Positions 6,888 through 15,300 are shown, counted from the stretch's first letter. The stretch: DNA of 15,388 nt from Kiritimatiellia bacterium (GCA_017936245.1 JAGBFY010000313.1:1-15388), one strand, 5' to 3'. A program made the numbers and translations. Notes: generated by a model from the letters alone, not told the origin.

Positions 6888-6942
6888 GTAATCGGTTAGT
6901 CGGATGTGCGGGCTAAAGCCGCCCATCCGACTAACCGATTAC
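6888..6942. repeat. Long perfect inverted repeat (hairpin) between recD2 and proS
   Basis: Arms 6888-6906 and 6924-6942 are perfectly complementary over 19 bases (GTAATCGGTTAGTCGGATG and its reverse complement). One mismatch (6907/6923), four more pairs (GCGG/CCGC) and a 7-base loop follow. The structure is very stable, but no T tract follows on either strand, so it is not a standard intrinsic terminator. It could still stop or stabilise the recD2 transcript, or be a copy of a dispersed palindromic element (REP- or MITE-like). Confidence 0.7.
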
Positions 6943-7221
6943 CTGCATTTGGTTTCATTTCCTTGTCTTTCTCTTGCAGTTACAATACAATATAGGATAC
7001 GAGCGGATGTTATACACTTTTTTGAAACAACAGCAAACTCTGATTCCACCCCAAAAACATAATTTGCAGTCCGTTACGGCGTTACATACAAAACCGTCTC
7101 AGAATATATCCACATCTTTGGTACAAGGAATCAGGGCGAGAACATTCCATCACAAGCGGAAGGGGCGCAACTTATACGTCCACCAACGCAGGGACAGACC
7201 CTTCTAGCATACTGCAAAAGA
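6943..7221. other. Intergenic stretch without a supported gene
   Basis: These 279 bases separate the recD2 stop from the long inverted repeat. A plus-strand frame of 77 codons (6974-7207) exists, but it lacks a ribosome site and has unremarkable composition, so I do not call it. The minus strand has only short frames. A small inverted repeat (AGGG-5-CCCT near 7190-7204) is present, without a T tract. I looked for 6S, SRP and tmRNA-like sequence and saw none. A rightward promoter-like pair lies at 6963-6991. Confidence 0.5.
6963..6991 (+). promoter_or_regulatory. Candidate rightward promoter antisense to the recD2 3' region
   Basis: TTGTCT (6963-6968), a 17-base spacer and TACAAT (6986-6991) match the sigma-70 consensus at four of six and five of six positions. 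The transcript would start near 6998 and run toward the 3' end of recD2 on the opposite strand. No downstream gene is evident, so this is either a chance match or a source of antisense or non-coding RNA. Confidence 0.25.
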
Positions 7222-9498
7222 TTAAAGGTGGAGGTGTGGAGTGGTGGTAAGCCTCTCTGCGAGAGAGGTGCGGCGTCCCTTCACAGTATTCGTCTCGATG
7301 GCCTTGCCTGCTGCCCACCGGGAACCGATGACAAGCACCAGCTTCTTGCCGCGCGTTATCGCGGTGTAGAGCAGGTTGCGCTGAAGCATCATGTAGTGCT
7401 GATTGTGCAGAAGCACGATGACGGCGGGATATTCGCTTCCCTGCGATTTGTGGATCGTGGTCGCATAGGCAAGCGTCAGTTCGTCAAGATCACCGGACGA
7501 GTACTCCACAGGTCTTCCGTCGAACAGCACCACAAGCTTGCGGTCTTCAGGATATGCGTCCGCGACAAACCCGACGTCCCCGTTGAACACATCCTTGTCG
7601 TAGTTGTTCCTTAGCTGCATCACGCGGTCGCCCTTGCGGAAGAGCATGGCACCGCGATGTACGGACGGCCCTTCCGGATTCAGGCGCTTCTGGAGAAGCT
7701 GGTTCAGGTTCTCCGTGCCGAGCGCATTTCGCCGCATGGGAGAAAGCACCTGCACATCCGTCATCGGATCCATGCGAAACTTCCGCGGAATGCGGTTCGT
7801 CATGAAATCGAGAACGAATGCAAGCGTCTTGTCGGGGTCGTTGTTGGCCACAAAGTAGAAGTCGCTGTCGTCTCCGGAAGACGGAAGCTCGAACCCTTCA
7901 CCTGCGTTCACATGATGCGCGTTGCGGACGATGAGGCCGGAATTGTCCTGACGGAATATCTCGGTGAGACGCGAACACGCGACCGCACCGGAATCGATCA
8001 GGTCGTGCAGGACGTTTCCCGGACCTACACTCGGCAGCTGATCGGTATCACCCACGATAATCAGAACGGCAGTCTCCGGAAGTGCGGCAAGGAGACTGTC
8101 CATTAGGCGTATGTCCACCATGGACGTCTCGTCGAACACAAACACGTCCCCGGTCAGGGGATTTTCCGAATCGTAGGTAAACCTGCGCGTCTGCGGATTG
8201 TACTTCAACAGGCGGTGGACCGTCTGGGAAGGTGCGCCTGTCGACTCTGAAAGGCGTTTCGCCGCCCGCCCGGTCGGGGCGGCGGTCTGGACTGAGATAA
8301 GGGTCTGTCCCTTCGAGTTTTTGCGGGCGCAATAAATGTCCACAAGGGCGCGGATGATTGTGGTTTTCCCGACGCCGGGGCCGCCTGTTATTATGCTCAC
8401 CTTGTTTTCGAGTGATGTGCGAACGGCGCGTTCCTGAGCCGGGGCAAGGCGGAAACCGCTCTTCCCTTCCCACCAGGATATCGCCCTCTCTGGATCTATC
8501 GCATCAAAGGATCTTGCGGACGATATCAACGTGCGCATCTTCCGCGCAACACGCCGCTCCGACCAGTAGAGATCAGCAAGGTACACGCGACGCATTCCAC
8601 CATCGGCATCATTTAACGTATCCTCTGCGGTCAGCACCGTACCTTCACGCTCAACAATCACGCGACCATCCGCAAGCTCCATCTTAAGAGCTTCGGAAAG
8701 TTTCTCAACCGAGATATCGACAAGCTCGTTCGCATGGAGAAGAAGTTCCGGCTCGGAAGTCCAGCAGTGCCCGAAATCGTCCGCCTCGGTCTGAAGAGTG
8801 TGGATTATCGCCGCACGGGCGCGTTCCGGAGCATCTTTCGCCATGCCTACGGACATCGCAATCTTGTCCGCCGTCGCAAAGCCGATTCCCCAGATGTCAC
8901 GACAGAGGCGGTAAGGATCGGACTTTATTATCGCAATCGAGTCCGGACCGTACTTGCGGTATATCTTCGCCGTCTTTGCTACAGATATACCGTAGGACTG
9001 GGTGAATATCATCACTTCGCGCGTCCCGCGCTCGCTCTCCCAACTCTTCTTTATCTTCGCGAGACGCGTCGCGCCGATACCCGGCACTTCGCAGAGACGT
9101 GCAGACTGGCGGTCAAGGATGTCGATGGTATCCTCTCCGAACTTCGCGACGATCCGCTTAGCGTATTCAGGCCCAATCCCCTTTATGAGGCCTGAGGCGA
9201 GATAGCGTTCAATTCCTGTGGCCGAGCGCGGCGTGGCGCAGGTTATCTCCCTCGCCTTGAACTGCCGTCCGTGTATCTTGTCCGTAACCCATTCACCGAC
9301 GGCATGAAGGTCCTCGCCCTCCCAAACGGCACCACAAACACCAACAACAATGGCTTCGGGCTTTTTAAGGCTGAAAGCACCGTCATCAGCACCCGCGACA
9401 CGCAAAACGGAATAGCCGGTCTCGTCGTTGCGAAACACAATTCCGACAACCGTTCCATCTATCGTATCTTGCTCAGCATCAGCCATACCGCACGACAT
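7222..9498 (-). CDS. recD2: RecD2-type (RecD-like) 5'-3' DNA helicase
   Basis: The 758-aa protein has the RecD2 layout: an N-terminal OB-like domain (residues ~12-90, GTVVGIVFRNDETGYSVL), helix-hairpin-helix segments (~100-215, KGIGPEYAKRI, EVPGIGATRLAKIK and DIWGIGFATADKIA), and an SF1 helicase core. The core shows Walker A GGPGVGKTT (372-380), DETSM (456-460), GDTDQLPSVGPG (483-494) and LTEIFRQ (511-517). C-terminal motifs follow as TIHKSQGSEYP and LYTAITRGKK. RecD2 acts in DNA repair and replication without RecBC; none is visible here. The start may be ATG 9498 or ATG 9486; neither has a clear ribosome site. The gene begins 15 bases after the ABC ATPase stop, so it may be coupled to the efflux operon despite its unrelated role. 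Confidence 0.95.
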   Translation of the reverse strand: MSCGMADAEQDTIDGTVVGIVFRNDETGYSVLRVAGADDGAFSLKKPEAIVVGVCGAVWEGEDLHAVGEWVTDKIHGRQFKAREITCATPRSATGIERYLASGLIKGIGPEYAKRIVAKFGEDTIDILDRQSARLCEVPGIGATRLAKIKKSWESERGTREVMIFTQSYGISVAKTAKIYRKYGPDSIAIIKSDPYRLCRDIWGIGFATADKIAMSVGMAKDAPERARAAIIHTLQTEADDFGHCWTSEPELLLHANELVDISVEKLSEALKMELADGRVIVEREGTVLTAEDTLNDADGGMRRVYLADLYWSERRVARKMRTLISSARSFDAIDPERAISWWEGKSGFRLAPAQERAVRTSLENKVSIITGGPGVGKTTIIRALVDIYCARKNSKGQTLISVQTAAPTGRAAKRLSESTGAPSQTVHRLLKYNPQTRRFTYDSENPLTGDVFVFDETSMVDIRLMDSLLAALPETAVLIIVGDTDQLPSVGPGNVLHDLIDSGAVACSRLTEIFRQDNSGLIVRNAHHVNAGEGFELPSSGDDSDFYFVANNDPDKTLAFVLDFMTNRIPRKFRMDPMTDVQVLSPMRRNALGTENLNQLLQKRLNPEGPSVHRGAMLFRKGDRVMQLRNNYDKDVFNGDVGFVADAYPEDRKLVVLFDGRPVEYSSGDLDELTLAYATTIHKSQGSEYPAVIVLLHNQHYMMLQRNLLYTAITRGKKLVLVIGSRWAAGKAIETNTVKGRRTSLAERLTTTPHLHL

Positions 9499-9513
9499 CT
9501 AATGGGTTGTGGT

Positions 9514-10197
9514 TTAAACCTCGTACTTGAGGATGCGGCCATCCTTCACCACGATGTGGCTCTTGGCGTAGGCATCAATATCGGGCTCATGGGTTACGAC
9601 GATAACAGTCTTGCCCTGCTCATAAAGTTCCTGGAAAAGCCCCATGATCTGTACGGACGTCTTCGAATCGAGGTTGCCCGTAGGCTCGTCGGCCAGAAGA
9701 ACCGCCGGATCGTTCGCAAGGGCGCGCGCCACAGCGACACGCTGACGCTGTCCGCCGGAAAGCTCCGAAGGAAGATGCATCAGACGATGGTCTATCTCCA
9801 CGCGCTCCGCAAGCTCCTTCGCCCTGCGCGTGCGCTCCGCCTTCGGAACGCCGAGATAGAACATCGGCATCTCAATGTTGTCGAGAACCGTAAGCTGCGG
9901 AATCAGATGAAAACTCTGGAATACGAAGCCGAGGTTCTTCAGACGATGGTCGGAGAGCGCATTGTCGCTCATGTTCGACACATCAGTGCCATTGAGATGG
10001 TACGTTCCGGAGGTGGGGCGATCGAGACATCCAAGTATGTTAAGAAGCGTCGACTTGCCGGAACCGGAAGGACCCATTATCGCGACATACTGTCCCTTGC
10101 GTATCGTGAAGGATACGCCGTCAAGTGCTTTAACCGTCTCGCCGCCGACAGTGTAGTGACGGCGAACGTCATTAAGTACGACCACTTCCTCTGTCAT
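9514..10197 (-). CDS. ABC transporter ATPase, LolD/MacB type
   Basis: A stand-alone 227-aa nucleotide-binding protein with Walker A GPSGSGKST (42-50), Q-loop Q94 (FVFQSFHLIP), signature LSGGQ (146-150), Walker B VLLADEP (166-172) and H-loop H203 (VTHEP). The sequence is of the LolD/MacB/FtsE group that powers lipoprotein release or mechanotransmission-type efflux. The ATG at 10197 lies inside the end of the adaptor gene (26-base overlap) with GGAAG about 8 bases upstream, so translation is coupled. In this group the ATPase works with an FtsX/MacB-type permease, usually encoded directly downstream. Here recD2 follows instead, so the membrane partner must be elsewhere. Assignment to the class is firm; the substrate is unknown. 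Confidence 0.95.
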   Translation of the reverse strand: MTEEVVVLNDVRRHYTVGGETVKALDGVSFTIRKGQYVAIMGPSGSGKSTLLNILGCLDRPTSGTYHLNGTDVSNMSDNALSDHRLKNLGFVFQSFHLIPQLTVLDNIEMPMFYLGVPKAERTRRAKELAERVEIDHRLMHLPSELSGGQRQRVAVARALANDPAVLLADEPTGNLDSKTSVQIMGLFQELYEQGKTVIVVTHEPDIDAYAKSHIVVKDGRILKYEV

Positions 10198-11671
10198 CGC
10201 TCTTCTTCCCGTCCTTCTTGTCCTCTTCCTTCTCCTCCTGAACCGGCGGAGCGGTCATGATGATCTCACCGGGTTCAACACCCTTCAGAATATGGATCAT
10301 GCGATTGTTGTCCAAACCGACCTCAACCTTGCGGAGAATCCACTCAGAGCCATCCTGCACATATACGTAGGCATCACCGTCTATGCGTACCACGCACTGG
10401 ATCGGGCAGTACACGGCCTTGGCATACGTCTCCTTGATCAGCTCGATGTCGCAGCTCATGCCGGGGCGCACCACCGCGTCGCGGAAATCGCATTCAAGCT
10501 CGCACTTGAACATCTTGAGATCCGGATTGAGACGCGTGGACTGCGCATCGGGAAGAATGCCGATCTTCGAAAGCTTGCCGTTGAACACCTGATCCGGGAA
10601 CGCATCAACCTTTACAGTTGCCGCCATTCCGGCCTCAAGTTTGTTGAGCGAAGCCTCCGGAACCATGATCTCGATTATCATGCCCTCATCAAGCGGAATG
10701 TAGATAAGCTCCTGACGCTGCACCGCTGATTCGCCTGCGGCAAGCGGATTTTCCCACCACCGGCGCTTTGCGGTCGATGAATAGAGCACAATGCCGTTCG
10801 TGGGGGCGTATATCTTGGATTTCGATATCTGGAAATTAAGTTCCGCCAGACGGTTCGTCGCGCGGTAATACTCGCGGCTGCGCTGGACGATCTCCGTTTC
10901 CCCCTGGCGGATCTGTGACTTGTTCTGCCACTGAGTGCGCGTGACGGCCCGCGTAGCCTTGCGGACATCGGACTGAAGTGTCGCTCTCTGCTGATGTACT
11001 GTATAGTTGGTGAGAACGTTCATCTTCGTCTTGGCCATCTCAAGGTCGATCTCCTTGCGGCGAAGGGCCAGTTCGTCCGCCTGAAGTTCCGTGCGGGTAA
11101 GGAACCCCTCCTTCGCGAGCTTGCGGCTCCAGTCCAGCTTTTCGGCGGCACGCTGAAGTTCCTCGTCCGCAAGGGCGATATCCGCCTCGCGCTGCCGCTT
11201 CTCTTCAGGGAAGTCGCCCTTCTCGTACTTCTCCAGCGCCATCTTGGCAAGGTCGAGTGTGACCTCCCTTTCAAGAAGGTTACCTTCGCACTCGCCCTTG
11301 GTGACCTCAAGACGCTCTTCGGCGATGATGAGGTTTCCGTGCGCCGTGTTCGCGGTGATCTCCTGGTCATTGCGCTTTTCCACAAGCGCCGCCGCATCGA
11401 ATTCGACAAGCAGATCGCCCGTCTTCACACTCACACCATCCTCAACGACCCAAAGGATCGTGTTGCGGCCTTCAAGCTCGCTTCTGAGCACAACCTTGTC
11501 GCGGCTCTGCACCGAACCGGACGCAGTGATCCCGATTGTAAGCGGCCCCTCAGCTACAGTGAACACAGGAGTCGTCTCGTCCGTACTGTCACCGCCGCCG
11601 AAAAGCCAAGCCGCCACAGCTGCGGCGACAAGCGCCACAGCCACCATCCAAAACCATTTCTTCTTTAACAT
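10172..11671 (-). CDS. HlyD/MacA-like periplasmic adaptor (membrane fusion protein)
   Basis: The 499-aa protein has a basic N-terminus and one membrane anchor (residues ~6-24), then a first lipoyl half (about 73-92, VVEDGVSVKTGDLLVEFD). A long charged helical hairpin follows (about 95-282), then the second lipoyl half (about 286-298, KIYAPTNGIVLYS), and beta-barrel and membrane-proximal domains to about 475. It would bridge an inner-membrane transporter and the TolC-like protein encoded just upstream. The helical hairpin is long, as in adaptors that reach a TolC tip. The last 20 residues are a Lys/Asp/Glu-rich tail whose codons overlap the ATPase gene start. The ATG at 11671 has AAGG 10 bases upstream and follows the preceding stop by 25 bases. 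Confidence 0.92.
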   Translation of the reverse strand: MLKKKWFWMVAVALVAAAVAAWLFGGGDSTDETTPVFTVAEGPLTIGITASGSVQSRDKVVLRSELEGRNTILWVVEDGVSVKTGDLLVEFDAAALVEKRNDQEITANTAHGNLIIAEERLEVTKGECEGNLLEREVTLDLAKMALEKYEKGDFPEEKRQREADIALADEELQRAAEKLDWSRKLAKEGFLTRTELQADELALRRKEIDLEMAKTKMNVLTNYTVHQQRATLQSDVRKATRAVTRTQWQNKSQIRQGETEIVQRSREYYRATNRLAELNFQISKSKIYAPTNGIVLYSSTAKRRWWENPLAAGESAVQRQELIYIPLDEGMIIEIMVPEASLNKLEAGMAATVKVDAFPDQVFNGKLSKIGILPDAQSTRLNPDLKMFKCELECDFRDAVVRPGMSCDIELIKETYAKAVYCPIQCVVRIDGDAYVYVQDGSEWILRKVEVGLDNNRMIHILKGVEPGEIIMTAPPVQEEKEEDKKDGKKSDDRGSGRT

Positions 11672-11696
11672 GTCTTTTAACCTTTAGATTGAAATG

Positions 11697-13367
11697 TCAT
11701 CTCCACGTACCATCACGGTTGATCTCAAGCCCACCGGTCGCACAGCGCAGCTCCAGGTCGCTCGTCCACCAGTCGATGACGGCCGAACAGAGCGCGTTGC
11801 GGGCGGAAAGAAGCGCAGATTCCGCTTCAAGAATGTCGCGCATTGAGCTGCGTCCGGACTGCATGAACAGGTCGTTCGCCTCGACGCGCATGCAGGCGGT
11901 CTTGTACGCCTCGACCTTGTTGCCGTACAGTGCGCGCATCGCGACAAGATCGCGGTATCCCGCCCGGACCTCGTTCTTGACTTCGTCCTCGCTCTCGACA
12001 TAGTCACGCCCGGCACGATCCCGCGCAACGAGCGCCTGACGGTACTGGTTGCGCTCGCGGCGACGGTCCCACGGCATGGAGAACTTGATCTTGGCCTCCG
12101 TTTCCGTGGAGTCGTACACGGAATCGTTAGTGTCAGGATCGTGATATCGGCGATTGCCATTGTACGTGGCTCCGCCTTCAACGGAAAGATCGGCGCGGAG
12201 CGCATCGGCCTTGATCTTCACCTGACGGGCTGCATCCTCCGTCTCTCCGCGCACGACCGCCAGATCGCGGCGGCGCACAACGGCATCGGCAAGGGCCTCA
12301 GACTCCATAGGATAATCGGCAAGCGCATCTTCCGTCTCGGAGGCGAGCTTTTCCATGCGCTCTTCGAGTGAACGCAGCTCCTCTGAACGGAGTTCCACCG
12401 GAGTCTCAGGCGGCAGACCGAGCGTGATCTTGAAATCGTCAAGCGCATCCTGATAGCTCTGCTTTGTGGTGATCATCGTCTGCCGGGCATTGAGCAGATC
12501 CGTTTTCGCCTGGTCCGTCTGAATGCGGTCCATGCGCCCCGCCTCAAACATCATCTCCGCGCGAGAATAGTTCTGCTCAAGACGCTTCACGTTGTCGCCC
12601 GAGTTCAGATGGTTCTGGTAGTATTTGAGAACGTTGAAATATGACTTGGCAAGCGAAAGCGCAAACGTCTGACGGTAACGCTCGAACGTCCATATCGAGT
12701 ACACAAGATTGCGTTCCGCCTGGGTGAGGGGTTCGCGCACAATGTCGCGCCCTGCTCCGCGCATGAGCGGAATGGACATCGTGATGTCGCCCGTCCAGGC
12801 GAAACTGTGCCAGTCGTCGCGGATCATCTTCGCGATGTCAACAGCCGCGTTGCCGGTCATCACCGCGCCCTGCTCAAACTTGCGTCTGACAAGATTCGGA
12901 TCTCCACCCGCCTTGGCGGACTCCTTCACGATTTCGGGATCACCCGAAAGTGCACCGAGTATCATCCCCGAAAACGTCGTGGAGAATGCGTACTCCTCGG
13001 AATCGAGCGCAAGGGCGCGGATGAACACCGTCTCCTTGTGCGTACGGAACTGACGGTTGTTCCTCGCCCCCACTCGAAGAGCGTCGTCTAGCGAAAGCCT
13101 CACGACCCCGTTCGTATCGGGAACAAGCGGCGCTATTGGATCGCCTTCGTAGGCGATCCCGAATACATTCGTAACACCCATCGCCTTCTCCCATGCGGCG
13201 ATGGTCAGCTGCTCGGCGGTTTTATCCGCACCTTCCTCCGCCTGTTCAGGCGTCATGCATCCGGTCAAGGCCAAGAGAAACACACCGGCACACAGGGTGA
13301 AGGACTTGAAAAGGCGCCGAACGGAAGAGAGAAATTCATACTTCGCCTTTTCGGCATATATCGACAC
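11697..13367 (-). other. TolC-like lipoprotein module of the fused ORF, with possible own start
   Basis: This part would act as the outer-membrane channel for the adaptor and ATPase encoded downstream. Two ways to start it are visible. In frame, GTG 13367 (GGTGAG 3 bases before) would give 556 aa with a long signal region. Out of frame, ATG 13339 has AAAAGG six bases upstream but meets TGA after 24 codons. One extra A in the A4 run at 13309-13312 (T in the message) would shift that ATG into the TolC frame, giving MNFSLPFGAFFKSFTL leading into the lipobox. The same change would end the deaminase at a nearby TGA. The second reading gives the better signal peptide and ribosome site. Confidence 0.5.
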
Positions 13368-14579
13368 AAACTCACCGTGGTCGTAAAGGATGTTTCCGTC
13401 GACGATTGTCATGACCACATCCGAGGCCTGTGCGCTATACGCAAGAAGATTCGAAACATCAAGAGCGGGCGTGAGATGCGGACGGTCCATATCTATCACG
13501 CAAAGATCGGCGCGCTTACCTACCTCTATCGTTCCCGTATCCGTGCGCCCGATCGCGCGGGCGGCATTGACAGTGGCCATTTCCAGCACGTCACCAGCCT
13601 GAAGCACCGTCGGATCTTGCGCGATTCCCTTATGGATAAGCGCGGCAAGATGCATCTCCTCGAACATGTTGAGATTGTCGTTCGATGCGCATCCGTCCGT
13701 TCCGAGAGCGATGTTGACCCCGGCAGCCTTGGCGGCGGCGATCCGGGCGAATCCGCTTCCAAGCTTCATGTTGCTCGAAGGATTGTGCACGAGCGTTACG
13801 CCGCATTCGCGCATGATGCGGAAATCGTCATCCGTAGCCCACACGCAATGGGCTGCATACGCGCCGTGCTCCAGTATGCCGGTGTCGGCAAGATACGCGA
13901 TCGGAGTCTTCCCGTGGCGGGCGATGCACTCTTCGTGTTCACAACGCGTTTCGGACACATGGACGTGAAGCGGTCGTGCCAACTCGCGGTTGGCGGCGGC
14001 AAGTTCACGGCAAAATCCTGCGTCCGTAAGATATTCAGAATGGATGCAAACATCTGCAACGACTCCGGCATGGGCGGCAGCGTTCCACTTGCGCGTGAAG
14101 TTCACGCAATCGTCAAGCCGCCCTTTCACGAAATTCAAACCTACGCGGCAGATGTTCGCCTTGAATCCGGCATTCTCGAAGGCCTGCCCTCCCGCGTCCG
14201 GGAAGTCGTACATGTCGGCAACGCAGGTCGTGCCGCCTGCAAGCATCTCCATCACGCCCCATGTAACGCCGGCCTCGATGTCCGCAGGAGACATCTTCGC
14301 CTCCACGGGGAATATGGCTTCCTCAAGCCAACGCTTCAACGGCAGTCCACCGCCAAGACCACGCACAAGCGTCATCGCCGTATGGCCATGCGCGTTCACA
14401 AGCCCCGGCATGACCAATGCGCCGCGAAGGTCTTTCGTCTCTGAAACCTGAACTCCTTCGGGCATCTCACCGATCGCGGCTATCTTTCCGTTCTCGACGA
14501 GAAGGCTCCCTTCCACAACCGAATGGTCCGGCAGAAGGATCCGGCAGTTCTTGAGAAGCAGACTGTTCATCCTGGACAT
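11697..14579 (-). CDS. In-frame fusion ORF: MTA/SAH-type deaminase plus TolC-like outer-membrane lipoprotein
   Basis: The frame from ATG 14579 (alternative ATG 14570) codes for 960 aa. Residues 1 to ~420 form a metal-dependent amidohydrolase of the 5'-methylthioadenosine/S-adenosylhomocysteine deaminase group. It shows H64-G-H66 (NAHGH), H207 and E210 (HVHVSE), H244 (HCVW) and D295 (LGTDG), and ends with the usual VDGNILYDHGEF. Without a stop the frame runs into RRLFKSFTLCAGVFLLALTGC, a lipoprotein signal with lipobox LTGC (Cys441, codon 13257-13259), then about 519 residues of a TolC-type outer-membrane efflux protein (long helices, e.g. ALSLAKSYFNVLKYYQNHL). A cytosolic enzyme before a lipoprotein signal makes little sense, so these were probably two genes. 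The join may be an indel (sequencing or natural) or hide a second start. It lies 1 base after the LUD gene stop. Confidence 0.85.
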   Translation of the reverse strand: MSRMNSLLLKNCRILLPDHSVVEGSLLVENGKIAAIGEMPEGVQVSETKDLRGALVMPGLVNAHGHTAMTLVRGLGGGLPLKRWLEEAIFPVEAKMSPADIEAGVTWGVMEMLAGGTTCVADMYDFPDAGGQAFENAGFKANICRVGLNFVKGRLDDCVNFTRKWNAAAHAGVVADVCIHSEYLTDAGFCRELAAANRELARPLHVHVSETRCEHEECIARHGKTPIAYLADTGILEHGAYAAHCVWATDDDFRIMRECGVTLVHNPSSNMKLGSGFARIAAAKAAGVNIALGTDGCASNDNLNMFEEMHLAALIHKGIAQDPTVLQAGDVLEMATVNAARAIGRTDTGTIEVGKRADLCVIDMDRPHLTPALDVSNLLAYSAQASDVVMTIVDGNILYDHGEFVSIYAEKAKYEFLSSVRRLFKSFTLCAGVFLLALTGCMTPEQAEEGADKTAEQLTIAAWEKAMGVTNVFGIAYEGDPIAPLVPDTNGVVRLSLDDALRVGARNNRQFRTHKETVFIRALALDSEEYAFSTTFSGMILGALSGDPEIVKESAKAGGDPNLVRRKFEQGAVMTGNAAVDIAKMIRDDWHSFAWTGDITMSIPLMRGAGRDIVREPLTQAERNLVYSIWTFERYRQTFALSLAKSYFNVLKYYQNHLNSGDNVKRLEQNYSRAEMMFEAGRMDRIQTDQAKTDLLNARQTMITTKQSYQDALDDFKITLGLPPETPVELRSEELRSLEERMEKLASETEDALADYPMESEALADAVVRRRDLAVVRGETEDAARQVKIKADALRADLSVEGGATYNGNRRYHDPDTNDSVYDSTETEAKIKFSMPWDRRRERNQYRQALVARDRAGRDYVESEDEVKNEVRAGYRDLVAMRALYGNKVEAYKTACMRVEANDLFMQSGRSSMRDILEAESALLSARNALCSAVIDWWTSDLELRCATGGLEINRDGTWR

Positions 14580-14580
14580 C

Positions 14581-15150
14581 TCAGTAGCCAAGATCCGCAT
14601 TCACCACATACACCGTGGTAGGGGTGCCGGTGGGACGGCGGTCGAAAATGGCGGTAACCTTGCAGATACGGTCGGGAGAATCGCAGTCCGCGCATTTACC
14701 CGTCTCAGCGCACGGAGTCTTTTTCCCAAGACGTATGCAGTTCGGCGGACACGCCTTCTCCTTGACGCGGGCAATTGCCGCGTCAATGCCACCGCTCACA
14801 ATCTTGTTGCGCCCGATGGCATATACGACCTTGCCGGGACCGGAGACGGATGCCGCGACACGGTTGCCGTTGCCGTCTATGTTGACGATGCGCCCATCTT
14901 CCGTTATGGCGTTCGCGCTGAGCAGGAAGAGATCACAGTCGGCACCGCGGGTCTGGAGTTTTCCAGACTCGTTCAGACGCTCCGTGACACCAAGCTCCTT
15001 CATTGTGACGGAACCGCCCATTCCGACTCGCTGTACGGCATCAACCTCAGCCATCACCGCGGAGGACGCCTCCTCTGCCGTTGCGCAATACACGGCATCG
15101 AAACCACGCCGCTTGAGCGCCTCGACCGTATTTTTGCATATCTCTTCCAT
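14581..15150 (-). CDS. LUD-domain (LutC/YkgG-like) protein
   Basis: A 189-aa protein from ATG 15150, chosen because AGGGAAG lies 6 bases upstream; a TTG two codons earlier falls within that stretch. It has the LUD fold signatures GMGGSVTMKELG (about 44-55), SANAITEDGRIVNIDGNGNR (78-97) and GPGKVVYAIGRNKIV (104-118). Its C-terminus has the cysteine pattern seen in stand-alone members (CPPNC, PCAETGKCADC, RIC). LUD proteins take part in lactate oxidation with LutA and LutB, but this short stand-alone type, often labelled lactate utilization protein, has no established function. No lutA or lutB is nearby. The next gene, the deaminase, starts 1 base after the stop, so the two are likely translated together. 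A promoter candidate is present upstream. Confidence 0.9.
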   Translation of the reverse strand: MEEICKNTVEALKRRGFDAVYCATAEEASSAVMAEVDAVQRVGMGGSVTMKELGVTERLNESGKLQTRGADCDLFLLSANAITEDGRIVNIDGNGNRVAASVSGPGKVVYAIGRNKIVSGGIDAAIARVKEKACPPNCIRLGKKTPCAETGKCADCDSPDRICKVTAIFDRRPTGTPTTVYVVNADLGY

Positions 15151-15183
15151 TTCCAACTTCCCTCACTCTTTAAATATCCGTAT

Positions 15184-15213
15184 ATTTTACCACAAAGCCT
15201 TCGAGATGGTCAG
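15184..15213 (-). promoter_or_regulatory. Candidate promoter for the LUD-deaminase-efflux-recD2 operon
   Basis: On the minus strand CTGACC (15208-15213) and TAAAAT (15184-15189) are separated by 18 bases, with four of six and five of six consensus matches. Transcription would begin near 15176, about 26 bases before the ATG at 15150 and upstream of its AGGGAAG ribosome site. Confidence 0.4.
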
Positions 15214-15217
15214 CAAC

Positions 15218-15300
15218 GAACCGAACTGGAGGTTCCCCAATTTTTTCGGGGCTGGCGGGGCACCCCCGAGCCGAGCACAGTTCACGCACTGGCGGCACGA
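15218..15300. other. GC-rich cluster of hairpins in the divergent intergenic region
   Basis: Four inverted repeats follow one another between the two divergent promoters. They are GAACC-8-GGTTC (15218-15235), CCCC-9-GGGG (15235-15251), GGCT-gg-CGGGG-cac-CCCCG-AGCC (15250-15272), and a weaker GCCG/CGGC with inner CAGT/ACTG near 15271-15296. An A9 tract follows at 15300-15308. The patch is much richer in G+C than the flanks. No run of T follows any hairpin in the needed direction, apart from TTTTTT inside the second loop. I could not match it to SRP, 6S or other known RNAs. It may be a small structured RNA, a regulatory leader or a repeat element. Confidence 0.4.

Noticed and set aside
6974..7207. 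77-codon plus-strand frame in the recD2-proS gap
   Set aside because: No ribosome site, no recognisable motif and an ordinary length for a chance frame.
13377..14444. Plus-strand open frame of 355 codons
   Set aside because: It is the reverse of the deaminase coding region and has no ribosome site or domain; a shadow of the real gene.
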